27,122 nt of DNA from JAAYQA01 sp964510345 (GTDB taxonomy: Bacteria > Bacillota > Clostridia > Tissierellales > Peptoniphilaceae). Under the pieces are notes generated by a model, which did not search any database, was not told the origin of the DNA, and saw nothing but the letters and a program-made list of their open reading frames with translations. Shown one piece after another: positions 1 to 6,889 of the stretch. The stretch spans positions 1 through 27,122 of the forward strand of contig CAZEBB010000027.1 in assembly GCA_964510345.1 (NCBI GenBank). Direction: 5' to 3'. Made by a program: the position numbers and the translations under genes. How positions within the stretch are numbered: position 1 is the first letter of the stretch; each line of letters begins with the position of its first letter.

Positions 1-138
1 TCATAATCATTTCCCGATGGCGTTCGCCATCTCGAGTGTCTCTCAATTTCTGCGGCCTGCATCGGGGGACTCCATCGAGTCGTCTGCCTTGCATCGGCGT
101 CGCATTATGGGAAAATGGTTACTCACTCAGCGTATTTC

Positions 139-306
139 TTATCCTCTGAGTTTATTCAATTGTTTATTTAGCAAGATGAACAGCATTCCTTTCGAATTGT
201 CTGCGTCCATGCTCAGTTGCCTGCGGAATTTATATTTTCCTTGGGTAAGGCGGGTTCTGTTGTCATTTTTCTTGGACAATGTAACACTAACCTTGCATCC
301 ACGCAT
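139..306 (-). CDS. Possible 55-residue basic small protein
   Basis: An ATG at 306 opens a 55-codon frame ending in TAA at 139. The peptide is hydrophilic and basic, with many Lys, Arg, Asn and Gln, and its last part (NSKGMLFILLNKQLNKLRG) reads like a plausible helix. The upstream ribosome site is poor: a GGGGA about 12 bases before the ATG. Another frame on the same strand is also open for almost 50 codons over this stretch, so openness alone proves little. I recognise no family. It may be a small gene expressed from the promoter at 570-598, or chance openness within a non-coding transcript. Confidence 0.2.
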   Translation of the reverse strand: MRGCKVSVTLSKKNDNRTRLTQGKYKFRRQLSMDADNSKGMLFILLNKQLNKLRG

Positions 307-463
307 TCAGTTCTTATTCCCCGATATCTCTGTTTAGATATCGTATGTGGAAGATCTCATCCGGATATTTCCGTCGATCTTTTCCTGCTCTTCCGAACTA
401 CAAAAATAATATCGAAAAAAGTTTTCGTCACTGTGGCAATTTAGCCCTCTTTATATTTTGCAG

Positions 464-544
464 TTACTCTCTTGCAAATTCTTTTGTGGCGAAGATTCCG
501 GTGAAAACAGAACCTTCAACACACTCCCATGGCGTATCTCCCAT
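464..544 (-). CDS. Putative 26-residue small protein or leader peptide
   Basis: An ATG at 544 begins a 26-codon frame that ends in TAA at 464. It is preceded by GAGGTGAT with an 8-base spacing from GAGG, one of the better ribosome sites in the window, and lies about 20 bases downstream of the predicted start of a near-consensus promoter. The peptide starts MGDTPWECVEG and ends ATKEFARE, is mildly acidic, and has a single Cys and a single Trp. There is no run of one amino acid as in classical attenuation leaders. I recognise no family. The combination of promoter, ribosome site and stop codon is the support; conservation is unknown. Confidence 0.4.
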   Translation of the reverse strand: MGDTPWECVEGSVFTGIFATKEFARE

Positions 545-569
545 CGGAATCACCTCTTTTCTTGTAAAT

Positions 570-598
570 AGTATATACCCTTGCCAAACGAATGTAAA
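570..598 (-). promoter_or_regulatory. Sigma-A type promoter reading left
   Basis: On the minus strand TTTACA (598-593) and TATACT (575-570) are separated by exactly 17 bases. Transcription would start near 563, just before the small ORF at 544, and run into the hairpin-rich region. Confidence 0.6.
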
Positions 599-652
599 CA
601 CTTTCTTGGAAGTTATTTCTTTGCCGATGATTATCTTTTATTATTGAAGTGT

Positions 653-679
653 AAAAAAGATACCGCGGCTTGCGGTATC
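653..679 (-). terminator. Rho-independent terminator after mreB
   Basis: The 8-base arms GATACCGC (659-666) and GCGGTATC (672-679) enclose a 5-base loop. Six T residues follow on the minus strand (653-658). It lies 137 bases past the mreB stop codon. Confidence 0.8.
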
Positions 680-725
680 TGTAGTTATAGACATTCTATA
701 GATCGTACAAGAGTGAGGGAGCGTT

Positions 726-789
726 CGGAATACTCTTTGAGGCCATATCTTGGCCGAGCGGCCGTGAGCGTGCCGAAAAGAGTTTTCCG
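726..789. other. Foldable element between mreB and its terminator
   Basis: Arms 726-738 and 777-789 form a 13-base stem with one mismatch. Inside are two smaller hairpins: GGCC/GGCC (741-755, 7-base loop) and CGGC/GCCG (59-62 and 72-75 of the 700s, 9-base loop), giving a possible three-way junction. An alternative pairing of 752-755 with 60-63 of the same block exists. It is transcribed with mreB and could be a structured 3' region, a processed small RNA, or a repeat element. No family is recognised. Confidence 0.4.
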
Positions 790-815
790 AGCGCGACGAA
801 CGAGGATTACTCTGC

Positions 816-1874
816 TTATCGTCTTCTCAACTGCTCATGCTCTTCAAACATACGTCGCTGCACACCGAAAGTCTTGGTTTCATTGGCTTTCAGCATGTCA
901 ATCCACTGCAGGGCTTTGCCGGTGCCGCGCACGACGGATGTGATGGGGTTTTCGGCTAAGCGCACTTCGATGCCGATGCGCTCTTTGATCGCCTTGTCGA
1001 GTCCGGTGATCATGGCGCCACCTCCGGTGAGAATCGCGCCGCGGTCGTACAGGTCGGCGGCGAGCTCCGGCGGGGTCTTCTCCAACACGCGATGCACGGT
1101 ATCGATGATCTCGAGCACAGGGCGCTGCAGCGCCTCGGCCATTTCATTGGAGGAGACGGTCTCTTTGACGGGCAGTCCGTCGATCAAATTGCGCCCCTTC
1201 ACTTCCATAAACTCTTCTTCTTTCATGGGAAGGGCTCTGCCGATTTTAATTTTTAAGTCTTCCGCGGTTCTTTCTCCGATGATCATATTGTAGTTCTTGC
1301 GCACATAGTCGGCGATCGCGTCGTCGCATTCGTCTCCGGCGGTTTTGATGCTCTTGCTGATGACGAGCCCACCCATGGAGATGACGGCAACATCCGTCGT
1401 ACCGCCGCCGATATCGATGATCAGGCTGCCCCTCGGGTCGGATACATCCACCCCGGCTCCGATCGCGGCTGCCAGCGGTTCTTCGATTAAGTAGGTCTTG
1501 TTGGCACCGGCTTGTTTGCTCGCCTGCAAGACGGCTCTCTTTTGTACTTGCGTGATCTGGCTGGGTACGCATACGATCAGATCCGGTCCTAAGAGCCCGC
1601 GTCCCACCGCTTTATGCATAAAGTAGCGAATCATCTGCTCGGTTGCCTGAAAATCCGCGATCACGCCGTCACGCATCGGCCGCTTGGCGATGACATTGCC
1701 GGGCGTGCGCCCTAGCATCTTCTTCGCTTCCGCGCCAACGGACAGGATTTTATTGGTAAACACGTCAAGAGCGACCACCGAGGGCTCGTTTAACACAACC
1801 CCTTTTCCCCGCACATAGACGAGGACGCTGGCCGTTCCCAGGTCAATCGCTAAATTTCTACGAAAATTTGCCAA
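816..1874 (-). CDS. mreB: MreB/Mbl rod-shape actin homologue
   Basis: MreB polymerises at the inner membrane face and guides sidewall peptidoglycan synthesis in rod-shaped cells. The 352-residue product is full length for the family. It has the N-terminal actin phosphate loop IDLGTASVLVYVRGKG near residue 10, the second phosphate motif DIGGGTTDVAVIS, and the adenosine-side motif LTGGGAMI near residue 285. The start is TTG at 1874, with GAGG eight bases upstream. The gene begins 14 bases after murA and is almost certainly cotranscribed with it. No mreC or mreD follows, so by position this is more like Bacillus Mbl (near murAA) than the mreBCD copy. It ends in a basic tail and is followed by a terminator at 653-679. 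Confidence 0.93.
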   Translation of the reverse strand: MANFRRNLAIDLGTASVLVYVRGKGVVLNEPSVVALDVFTNKILSVGAEAKKMLGRTPGNVIAKRPMRDGVIADFQATEQMIRYFMHKAVGRGLLGPDLIVCVPSQITQVQKRAVLQASKQAGANKTYLIEEPLAAAIGAGVDVSDPRGSLIIDIGGGTTDVAVISMGGLVISKSIKTAGDECDDAIADYVRKNYNMIIGERTAEDLKIKIGRALPMKEEEFMEVKGRNLIDGLPVKETVSSNEMAEALQRPVLEIIDTVHRVLEKTPPELAADLYDRGAILTGGGAMITGLDKAIKERIGIEVRLAENPITSVVRGTGKALQWIDMLKANETKTFGVQRRMFEEHEQLRRR

Positions 1875-1888
1875 TCCGTACGCCTCAC

Positions 1889-3157
1889 TTACATGTCGAC
1901 GCGAGTGATGTTCGCGCCAATGGATCGGAGTCGACCTTCAAAGTCGACATAGCCGCGGTCGATATGGTACAGGTCGCTCATGATGGTCTTGCCTTCGGCG
2001 ACCATGCCCGCGAGGATCAAAGCTGCGCCGGCGCGCAGGTCAGTCGCCCGTACTTCGGCTCCGTAGAGTTCTTTCACGCCGCGAACGATCGCCTCATTGC
2101 CGTCCGTCTTGATATTGGCGCCCATGCGAATGAGTTCTTCGGCATGCATGAATCGGTTCTCAAACACCGTCTCCACCACGCGCGACTCTTTGCCCGGGCA
2201 GATCGTCAGCATCGCCATAAACTGCGCTTGGGCGTCGGTCGGAAAACCGGGGTACGGTAAGGTCTTGATGCTTGTTGGGATCAATTTCTCCGGTCCCTTC
2301 ACGCGAATAATCTCTTCATCTTCTTCCACGGTACAGCCCATCTCCTTCAGCTTTGCGCTGATCGGATGCACGTGGTCGGGGATGGTATTTTCGATCAGCA
2401 AGTCACCCTTGGTCATCGCGGCGGCGATCATAAACGTCGCCGTTTCGATGCGGTCGGGGATGATGCTGTGCCTTGTGCCCTTTAGTTTCTCCACGCCTTT
2501 GATGCGAATATTGGAGGTGCCGGCGCCTTTAATATCGGCTCCCATCTTGTTAAGGAATTGGCACAAGTCGACGATTTCCGGTTCTTTCGCGGCGTTTTCG
2601 ATAATGGTTTCTCCTCGTGTAAGAGTGGCCGCCATAATGATATTCTGCGTCGCACCGACCGATGGGAAGTCTAAATACAAGGCATCTCCGATGAGGCCGT
2701 CCGGTGCGGAGGCCTCGACATAAAACTCTTCGTCGTTCTCCGTGACGGTGGCTCCCAATGCGCGGAACCCTTTTAAGTGCAAGTCGATCGGGCGTGCGCC
2801 GATTGCGCATCCGCCGGGCATCGACGTGCGCGCCGTTCCGAGGCGCGCCAAAATCGGCCCCAGTACGAGGAACGAAGCGCGCATCTGGCGCATCAGTTCA
2901 TACGGCGGCTCGGTCTTGTCGACATTGGCAGAGTTGATGCGAACCGTCGTCGGCTCCAAATACTCAACTTCTGCCCCCAAGGATTCCAAAACTTTTATCA
3001 TAACCTCCACATCTTTCAGGGAAGGTACATCATACAAAACAATTTCTTCTGTTCCCAGCAATGTTGCGGCCAGAATCGGCAGCGCCGAGTTCTTAGCACC
3101 CATTACGCGGATATTGCCTGTCAGGCCGGGACTTCTTTCAATGATCATTCTCTCCAT
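1889..3157 (-). CDS. murA: UDP-N-acetylglucosamine 1-carboxyvinyltransferase
   Basis: MurA transfers enolpyruvate from phosphoenolpyruvate to UDP-GlcNAc, the first committed step of peptidoglycan synthesis, in the cytoplasm. The 422-residue length matches the family. The conserved Lys22 (AKNSALP) and the catalytic Cys117 in MPGGCAIGARP are present; Cys at this place is the fosfomycin target, so the enzyme should be sensitive. The inside-out EPSP-synthase-like fold is implied by the repeated PSVGATQN and FPTDAQAQ elements. GGAGGT precedes the ATG with good spacing. A TATAAT box lies at 3185-3190. Many Firmicutes carry two murA copies; linkage to mreB rather than to ATP synthase genes cannot decide which copy this is. 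Confidence 0.96.
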   Translation of the reverse strand: MERMIIERSPGLTGNIRVMGAKNSALPILAATLLGTEEIVLYDVPSLKDVEVMIKVLESLGAEVEYLEPTTVRINSANVDKTEPPYELMRQMRASFLVLGPILARLGTARTSMPGGCAIGARPIDLHLKGFRALGATVTENDEEFYVEASAPDGLIGDALYLDFPSVGATQNIIMAATLTRGETIIENAAKEPEIVDLCQFLNKMGADIKGAGTSNIRIKGVEKLKGTRHSIIPDRIETATFMIAAAMTKGDLLIENTIPDHVHPISAKLKEMGCTVEEDEEIIRVKGPEKLIPTSIKTLPYPGFPTDAQAQFMAMLTICPGKESRVVETVFENRFMHAEELIRMGANIKTDGNEAIVRGVKELYGAEVRATDLRAGAALILAGMVAEGKTIMSDLYHIDRGYVDFEGRLRSIGANITRVDM

Positions 3158-3184
3158 ATTTTACCTCCGCTTACCTATGCAATT

Positions 3185-3190
3185 ATTATA
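3185..3190 (-). promoter_or_regulatory. Probable -10 box for murA-mreB
   Basis: A perfect TATAAT on the minus strand lies 28 bases before the murA start codon. No good -35 hexamer is found at 16-18 bases, so the promoter may be weak or activator-dependent. It would separate murA-mreB from the genes upstream. Confidence 0.4.
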
Positions 3191-3220
3191 CACTATTCAC
3201 CCAAAGCTTGCCGCCCGAAT

Positions 3221-4507
3221 TTAGGATTCTTCCTCGTTTTCCGGCGCTTCTGCAGGTGAGTCGTCTGAAGAAAACTCTTCTCTGTCGATCGCGGCAGTAA
3301 TCGGGACCGCATCGGCTTCAACCGGTAAACTCTTCTTCGAAACGCCGATGTAGTCGTCCATTTCTGTGGAAAGCCCACGCGCTTCCAACCTTTCGTTGAC
3401 GGTGTCTCGCATCAGGGAATAGATCAGTACAAAGACCGGCAGCCCAACGACCATACCGACCAGCCCGAAAAAGTGGTTGGCGACGATCAAGGTCACGAGG
3501 ATCCAAAACGCGGATACGCCCATCTGCTGCCCTTGAATTCTCGGCGAGACGACATTGGCTTCCAGCTGTTGTCCGACGAGGATGACGAGGATGAACCACA
3601 ATCCCTTCACCGGATTCGACAAGAAGATCAGCAAAATGACGGGGATCGACCCGATCCATGGCCCGACCACCGGGATGAGATCGGTTACGAACAGGATAAA
3701 GGTGAGCAAAAGCGGATACGGTGTTCCCATCAACAGCATGATCACAAAGAAGAAGACGCTCAGTGTAAACGACACCAAAAGCTGCCCCTTGATATACTGC
3801 TTCATCAGGGTGTCCATGCGCGTTGCGATCTCGATGGTGCGCTCGGCGGCACCGATAGGCAGCCATGCAAACAGCATCTTGTTGACGATACCGCCATAAT
3901 GCTCTTTGCGGATCAGGAAATAGATGGACAGGATGAAGCCGAGGAAGAAGTTGATCAGATTGGTAAGCGTCGACAACAAAAAGCCGCCCACATGGGGTAA
4001 TGTATTCGTCAAAAATCCATTCACCCAAGCGACCAGATTCTGCCATTGCTCCGTTAAGTACTTCTCGATCTGTACATCCCAGTTTCGATTACGGATGAAT
4101 TCCTGCACCCATTCCGTCGTGTTGCCGATATTCTGCGGAACCGATGTCACGAGCGCCTGCGCGCTTTCGACGAGGCGCGGTAAGAGCATCCCCAAAAATG
4201 CGATGACGATCAAGATGAAGCTTAGGTACGACAAGAGCAGGGCGATCCCCCTCTTTTTCTCCGGTTTCATCGTCTTAAAACGACCGCGATTCAAAAGTTT
4301 CGTTTCAAACAAAGTGAGCAATAGATTGACGAGGTAAGCGATCACCAGACCGATCAGGATCGGGGTGAGCATCGCCAGGATCCGAGCGGGTCGCAAACTC
4401 TCAATTCCGATATTTTCGGTCACGCGAAAAAATAGGATCGCAAAGGCAATCACGAGAAATGCGTACACCGCGATCGTCAGGTACCGCTTGTTCCACTTAA
4501 TCTTCAT
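3221..4507 (-). CDS. AI-2E family (TqsA/YdiK/PerM-like) membrane protein
   Basis: The 428-residue polytopic protein has hydrophobic segments near residues 10-30, 40-65, 85-110, 160-195, 225-290 and 290-350, the usual order for the AI-2E/PerM family of about eight membrane spans. Family members export small molecules, are proposed to move autoinducer-2, or act as cation antiporters; substrate cannot be told from sequence. The hallmark PYPLLLTFILFVTDLIPVVGPWIG region and the following ..IPVILLIFL.. span are present. The C-terminal 70 residues are cytoplasmic-looking and acidic, ending EAPENEEES, which is not a family hallmark. It starts six bases after the phosphatase stop with AAGGA ten bases before the ATG, and ends about 60 bases before murA. 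Confidence 0.88.
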   Translation of the reverse strand: MKIKWNKRYLTIAVYAFLVIAFAILFFRVTENIGIESLRPARILAMLTPILIGLVIAYLVNLLLTLFETKLLNRGRFKTMKPEKKRGIALLLSYLSFILIVIAFLGMLLPRLVESAQALVTSVPQNIGNTTEWVQEFIRNRNWDVQIEKYLTEQWQNLVAWVNGFLTNTLPHVGGFLLSTLTNLINFFLGFILSIYFLIRKEHYGGIVNKMLFAWLPIGAAERTIEIATRMDTLMKQYIKGQLLVSFTLSVFFFVIMLLMGTPYPLLLTFILFVTDLIPVVGPWIGSIPVILLIFLSNPVKGLWFILVILVGQQLEANVVSPRIQGQQMGVSAFWILVTLIVANHFFGLVGMVVGLPVFVLIYSLMRDTVNERLEARGLSTEMDDYIGVSKKSLPVEADAVPITAAIDREEFSSDDSPAEAPENEEES

Positions 4508-4513
4508 GTGTCG

Positions 4514-5116
4514 CTATCCTTCCATGTGTCGGGTGCAACCTACGAGTACTCCCGTATACTTGCCGTCTTCGTACGTAAAATGGGAGAGCGCAGTACCCGG
4601 CAAAACGCGGGTGTTCTCACCAAACGGCCGTCCCTGTAAGATTTCCAACAATTGGGATTGCAGCATACCGTGGGTCACCACGAGAATGATCTCCGCCTCG
4701 TCTTTTTCGATGACCGCAAGCGCTTCTTCCGCGCGCATCCGCACCTCGAGGATGGTTTCTCCGCCCGGTGCGGCAAATTCGGGAGACCCGCTCACGAAGT
4801 TCTCGTATTGCTCCTTGTCCGACTCCGTCATATCCGCGATGAGTTGCCCTTCCCAGCGCCCCATGCGCATCTCGCGAAGCTCAGGCAGTACGACGCGCGG
4901 GATCTCGCGTCCTTCGGTCAGCAAATCCGCCGTCTGCACGGCGCGAAGCAGATCCGACGTATACACTTTGTCAAACGGAATCTCCGCTACGCGCTTCGCC
5001 AGTTCTTTGGCATCGCGCACGCCCTTCTCCGTCAGCGGTGAATTTGCGCTCCCCTGCAGGCGGCGTTCGATATTCCATTCGGTCTGTCCATGTCTTGTCA
5101 TATAGAGCTCTTTCAA
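4514..5116 (-). CDS. Histidine phosphatase (phosphoglycerate mutase-like)
   Basis: This 200-residue protein belongs to the histidine phosphatase superfamily (branch 1). The phospho-accepting His9 lies in TRHGQTEWN, with a partner Arg in NIERRLQG. The acid motif LREMRMGRWEGQ and the second catalytic His in VVTHGMLQ complete the active site. Such proteins include cofactor-dependent phosphoglycerate mutases, alpha-ribazole phosphatase and broad phosphatases; the substrate is open. The start is TTG at 5116, chosen because GGGAGG lies six bases upstream; the first ATG at 5101 has no such site. The TTG overlaps the stop of the Sir2 gene as TTGA, so translation is probably coupled. Confidence 0.9.
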   Translation of the reverse strand: MKELYMTRHGQTEWNIERRLQGSANSPLTEKGVRDAKELAKRVAEIPFDKVYTSDLLRAVQTADLLTEGREIPRVVLPELREMRMGRWEGQLIADMTESDKEQYENFVSGSPEFAAPGGETILEVRMRAEEALAVIEKDEAEIILVVTHGMLQSQLLEILQGRPFGENTRVLPGTALSHFTYEDGKYTGVLVGCTRHMEG

Positions 5117-5850
5117 TTATTGCCTCCCGAGATGTGTTCCAACACCTCACCGATGTCTTCACGAAACACCAGATCCGCTTTGTGATCGGCCGCTGTTTCC
5201 TGTTTGTTGATCAAGATGAAGCGAGAGCCGCCGAAATAACGCAGCAACCCCGCTGCCGGGTAGACGACCAGTGAAGTACCGGCGACGATCAGCAAGTCGG
5301 CATCGCCCAGCGCTTCGATCGCATTGCCTAAGGCATTATCCGGGAGCATCTCGCCGTACAGCGTCACATCCGGACGCACAAAGCCGCCGCAACGTTCGCA
5401 GATGGCGCTGTTCTCAAATTGCAGCGCAAAGTCTAGGTCATATCGCGCTTCACAATCCATGCAGTAATGATCCGACAAGTTGCCGTGGATCTCGATCACA
5501 TTCGTTGATCCTGCATTTTGGTGGAGTCGATCGATATTTTGTGTAATGATAGCTTCCAGCTTGCCTTCCTTCTCCCACTTCACTAAGACTTCATGTAATT
5601 TTGAGGGCTTTGCATCCGGAAAGACCAGGTTTTTCTTGTAGTAGCGAGAAAACCGATCGGGGTCCACACGCATGAAATCGGCGCTCAGCGCGTACTCCGG
5701 CGCGATCACTTCTTCTTTTTGCGTGGTGTACAAGCCCGTCTCGCTGCGAAAATCGGGGATCCCGCTCGCCGTCGACGTGCCGGCTCCGCCAAAAAACACG
5801 ATGTGTTTTGCCTCTTTAACCCATTCTCTCGCCTGTTGATAATCGTTCAC
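5113..5850 (-). CDS. Sir2-family NAD-dependent protein deacylase
   Basis: Sirtuins remove acyl groups from lysine using NAD and release nicotinamide and O-acyl-ADP-ribose. The 245 residues include the NAD motif GAGTSTASGIPDFRS (22-36), TQNID (103-107), the catalytic His122 in IHGN, and four zinc cysteines at 130, 133, 151 and 154. All essential residues are present. The typical CobB class III Tyr/Arg pair for desuccinylation is not obvious, so deacetylation is more likely. The start is GTG at 5850 with GGGAGG six bases upstream. It overlaps the end of the GNAT acetyltransferase gene by 35 bases, placing a writer-type and an eraser-type gene side by side. Confidence 0.93.
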   Translation of the reverse strand: MNDYQQAREWVKEAKHIVFFGGAGTSTASGIPDFRSETGLYTTQKEEVIAPEYALSADFMRVDPDRFSRYYKKNLVFPDAKPSKLHEVLVKWEKEGKLEAIITQNIDRLHQNAGSTNVIEIHGNLSDHYCMDCEARYDLDFALQFENSAICERCGGFVRPDVTLYGEMLPDNALGNAIEALGDADLLIVAGTSLVVYPAAGLLRYFGGSRFILINKQETAADHKADLVFREDIGEVLEHISGGNN

Positions 5851-6403
5851 GACTCGCCTCCCATTCTGTTTCCAAAATTCCGTATACCTCTAAATCGTGA
5901 TAGCCGTCCATTAGTTTATGTCGCTCACGCAAGGTCGCCTCGTGCGTATACCCCAATCGCTTGGCGACATTGGCGCTTTTTTGATTCTCTTTCGCACAGT
6001 GAATCTCGACGCGGTGTAGCTCATAGGATGTAAAGCCCGTCTCAGTCAGGAATGCAGCCGCTCTTGTCACAAGCCCCCGACCGGTATATTCCTTCGCAAT
6101 CCAATAGCCGATCTCTGCATAGCCGTTTCCCTGCAGACGAATCCCGCAGGAACCGATCGGTGATCCGTTGTAATACAATATGCGCTCAAATCCCTTTTCA
6201 ATCGGAAACTCTCGCCACATCTGATACACTCTCTTCTGCCCGGGGAATGTCAACATGTGGATCCAGTCCATCCACGGCAACAGATGATCCCGATTTTCGT
6301 GGATCAGCTTGTAAATCGTAAACTCCTCTTCTTCCGATTGTGGAAGGCCTAAGGTCAGCTCATCATCGATGACGATGGTCTCACTCAAAAAATTGAAACT
6401 CAT
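5816..6403 (-). CDS. GNAT N-acetyltransferase, RimJ/RimL-like
   Basis: A 195-residue acetyl-CoA-dependent acetyltransferase of the RimJ/RimL branch. The acetyl-CoA site is visible as YWIAKEYTGRGLVTRAA (the R/Q-x-x-G-x-G/A pattern), preceded by the strand GSCGIRLQGNGYAEIGYW and followed by LHRVEIHCAKENQKSANVAKRLGY, the usual C-terminal motif. RimJ/L homologues acetylate ribosomal protein N-termini, but many act on small molecules or other proteins; the target is unknown here. I place the start at ATG 6403 because GGGAGAG lies just upstream; an ATG at 6421 has none. The gene overlaps the Nudix gene by 23 bases and the Sir2 gene by 35 bases. Confidence 0.88.
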   Translation of the reverse strand: MSFNFLSETIVIDDELTLGLPQSEEEEFTIYKLIHENRDHLLPWMDWIHMLTFPGQKRVYQMWREFPIEKGFERILYYNGSPIGSCGIRLQGNGYAEIGYWIAKEYTGRGLVTRAAAFLTETGFTSYELHRVEIHCAKENQKSANVAKRLGYTHEATLRERHKLMDGYHDLEVYGILETEWEASRERLSTGERMG

Positions 6404-6830
6404 TTTTCTCTCCCGGTACATAATGACAGTATGCTTCCGTCACATTTTCATCTAATAAGACACGCAAGTACGCATCGATAAATTCCGCATGTCCTTCCGC
6501 CTGCATAAAGTCATCCCATTCCATCCAGAACACGGGGCCTTCCGGCGTCTCTCTAATCAGCTCACCGGTAAAGTCGTCGCTTTTATAACAGAAGACCACT
6601 TCTCGTCTTCCGTCCTCATAACTCCACTGCAACAGCCCGCAAAATGTAATGCGACCCAGCGTGAGACCCGTCTCTTCCAGCACCTCGCGGCGCACCGCGG
6701 CATCAAAACTCTCATGCGGCTCTACTTTGCCGCCGGGAAAGGTAAGCCCCTCCCACCCGTGCACTTTCACCTTGTCCTGCACGAGCACGCGACTGCCATT
6801 TGTTATCATACAATAGTTCAGTAATCTCAT
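6381..6830 (-). CDS. Nudix hydrolase (MutT/8-oxo-dGTPase-like)
   Basis: A 149-residue Nudix protein. The complete Nudix box GGKVEPHESFDAAVRREVLEETGL is present, with metal ligands REVLEE, so it should cleave a nucleoside diphosphate linked to another group. The N-terminus MRLLNYCMITNGSRVLVQDK and the later VFCYKSDDFTGEL and VFWMEWDDF elements resemble 8-oxo-dGTP diphosphatases of Firmicutes. I start it at ATG 6830, with GGTGA six bases upstream. A longer frame opens at 6869, but it would translate the ileS terminator hairpin and has no ribosome site. No clear promoter lies between that terminator and the start, so it may depend on read-through. Confidence 0.88.
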   Translation of the reverse strand: MRLLNYCMITNGSRVLVQDKVKVHGWEGLTFPGGKVEPHESFDAAVRREVLEETGLTLGRITFCGLLQWSYEDGRREVVFCYKSDDFTGELIRETPEGPVFWMEWDDFMQAEGHAEFIDAYLRVLLDENVTEAYCHYVPGEKNEFQFFE

Positions 6831-6854
6831 ATTATCACCGTTCATTCTATACCC

Positions 6855-6883
6855 AAAAAGGTGCGCCATTTCGGCGCACCTCT
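6855..6883 (-). terminator. Rho-independent terminator of ileS
   Basis: On the minus strand AGGTGCGCC, a short loop, and GGCGCACCT are followed by TTTTT. It lies within ten bases of the ileS stop and directly precedes the Nudix gene. Confidence 0.85.
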
Positions 6884-6889
6884 CTCCAT

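Larger units (their letters stand above)
1..652. other. Long intergenic region rich in short hairpins
   Basis: No convincing gene longer than 60 codons is visible here, although the rest of the window is packed. The sequence is more AT-rich than its neighbours. Short inverted repeats seen are 16-31 (GATGGC/GCCATC), 68-81 (GACTC/GAGTC), 125-151 (ACTCAG/CTGAGT), 260-279 (TTGTC/GACAA), 322-343 (CGATATCT/AGATATCG), 362-373 (CGGA/TCCG) and 413-427. A good minus-strand promoter at 570-598 would transcribe the whole stretch leftwards past the window edge. It could be a long leader, a structured RNA, or a string of small ORFs; two of these are listed separately. Reading frames on the plus strand here lack ribosome sites and look unlike proteins. 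Confidence 0.5.

Noticed and set aside
1..120. Possible fluoride, cobalamin or T-box riboswitch at the left edge (GATGGC hairpin)
   Set aside because: Conserved core sequences of each class were not found; only simple hairpins are seen.
17..337. Plus-strand frame of 106 codons in the left region
   Set aside because: No ribosome site or promoter, and protein composition unlike a real gene.
428..442. Minus-strand GCCACAGTGACGAA, identical to a piece of Bacillus RNase P RNA, and ACAGAACCCGCCTTA near 250-262, like its 3' end
   Set aside because: No GAGGAAAGUCC core, no AAACCCAAAUUUUGG-like core, and too little sequence before the promoter. The two matches look fortuitous.
6831..6869. Longer Nudix start at 6869
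   Set aside because: It would translate the ileS terminator and has no ribosome site.
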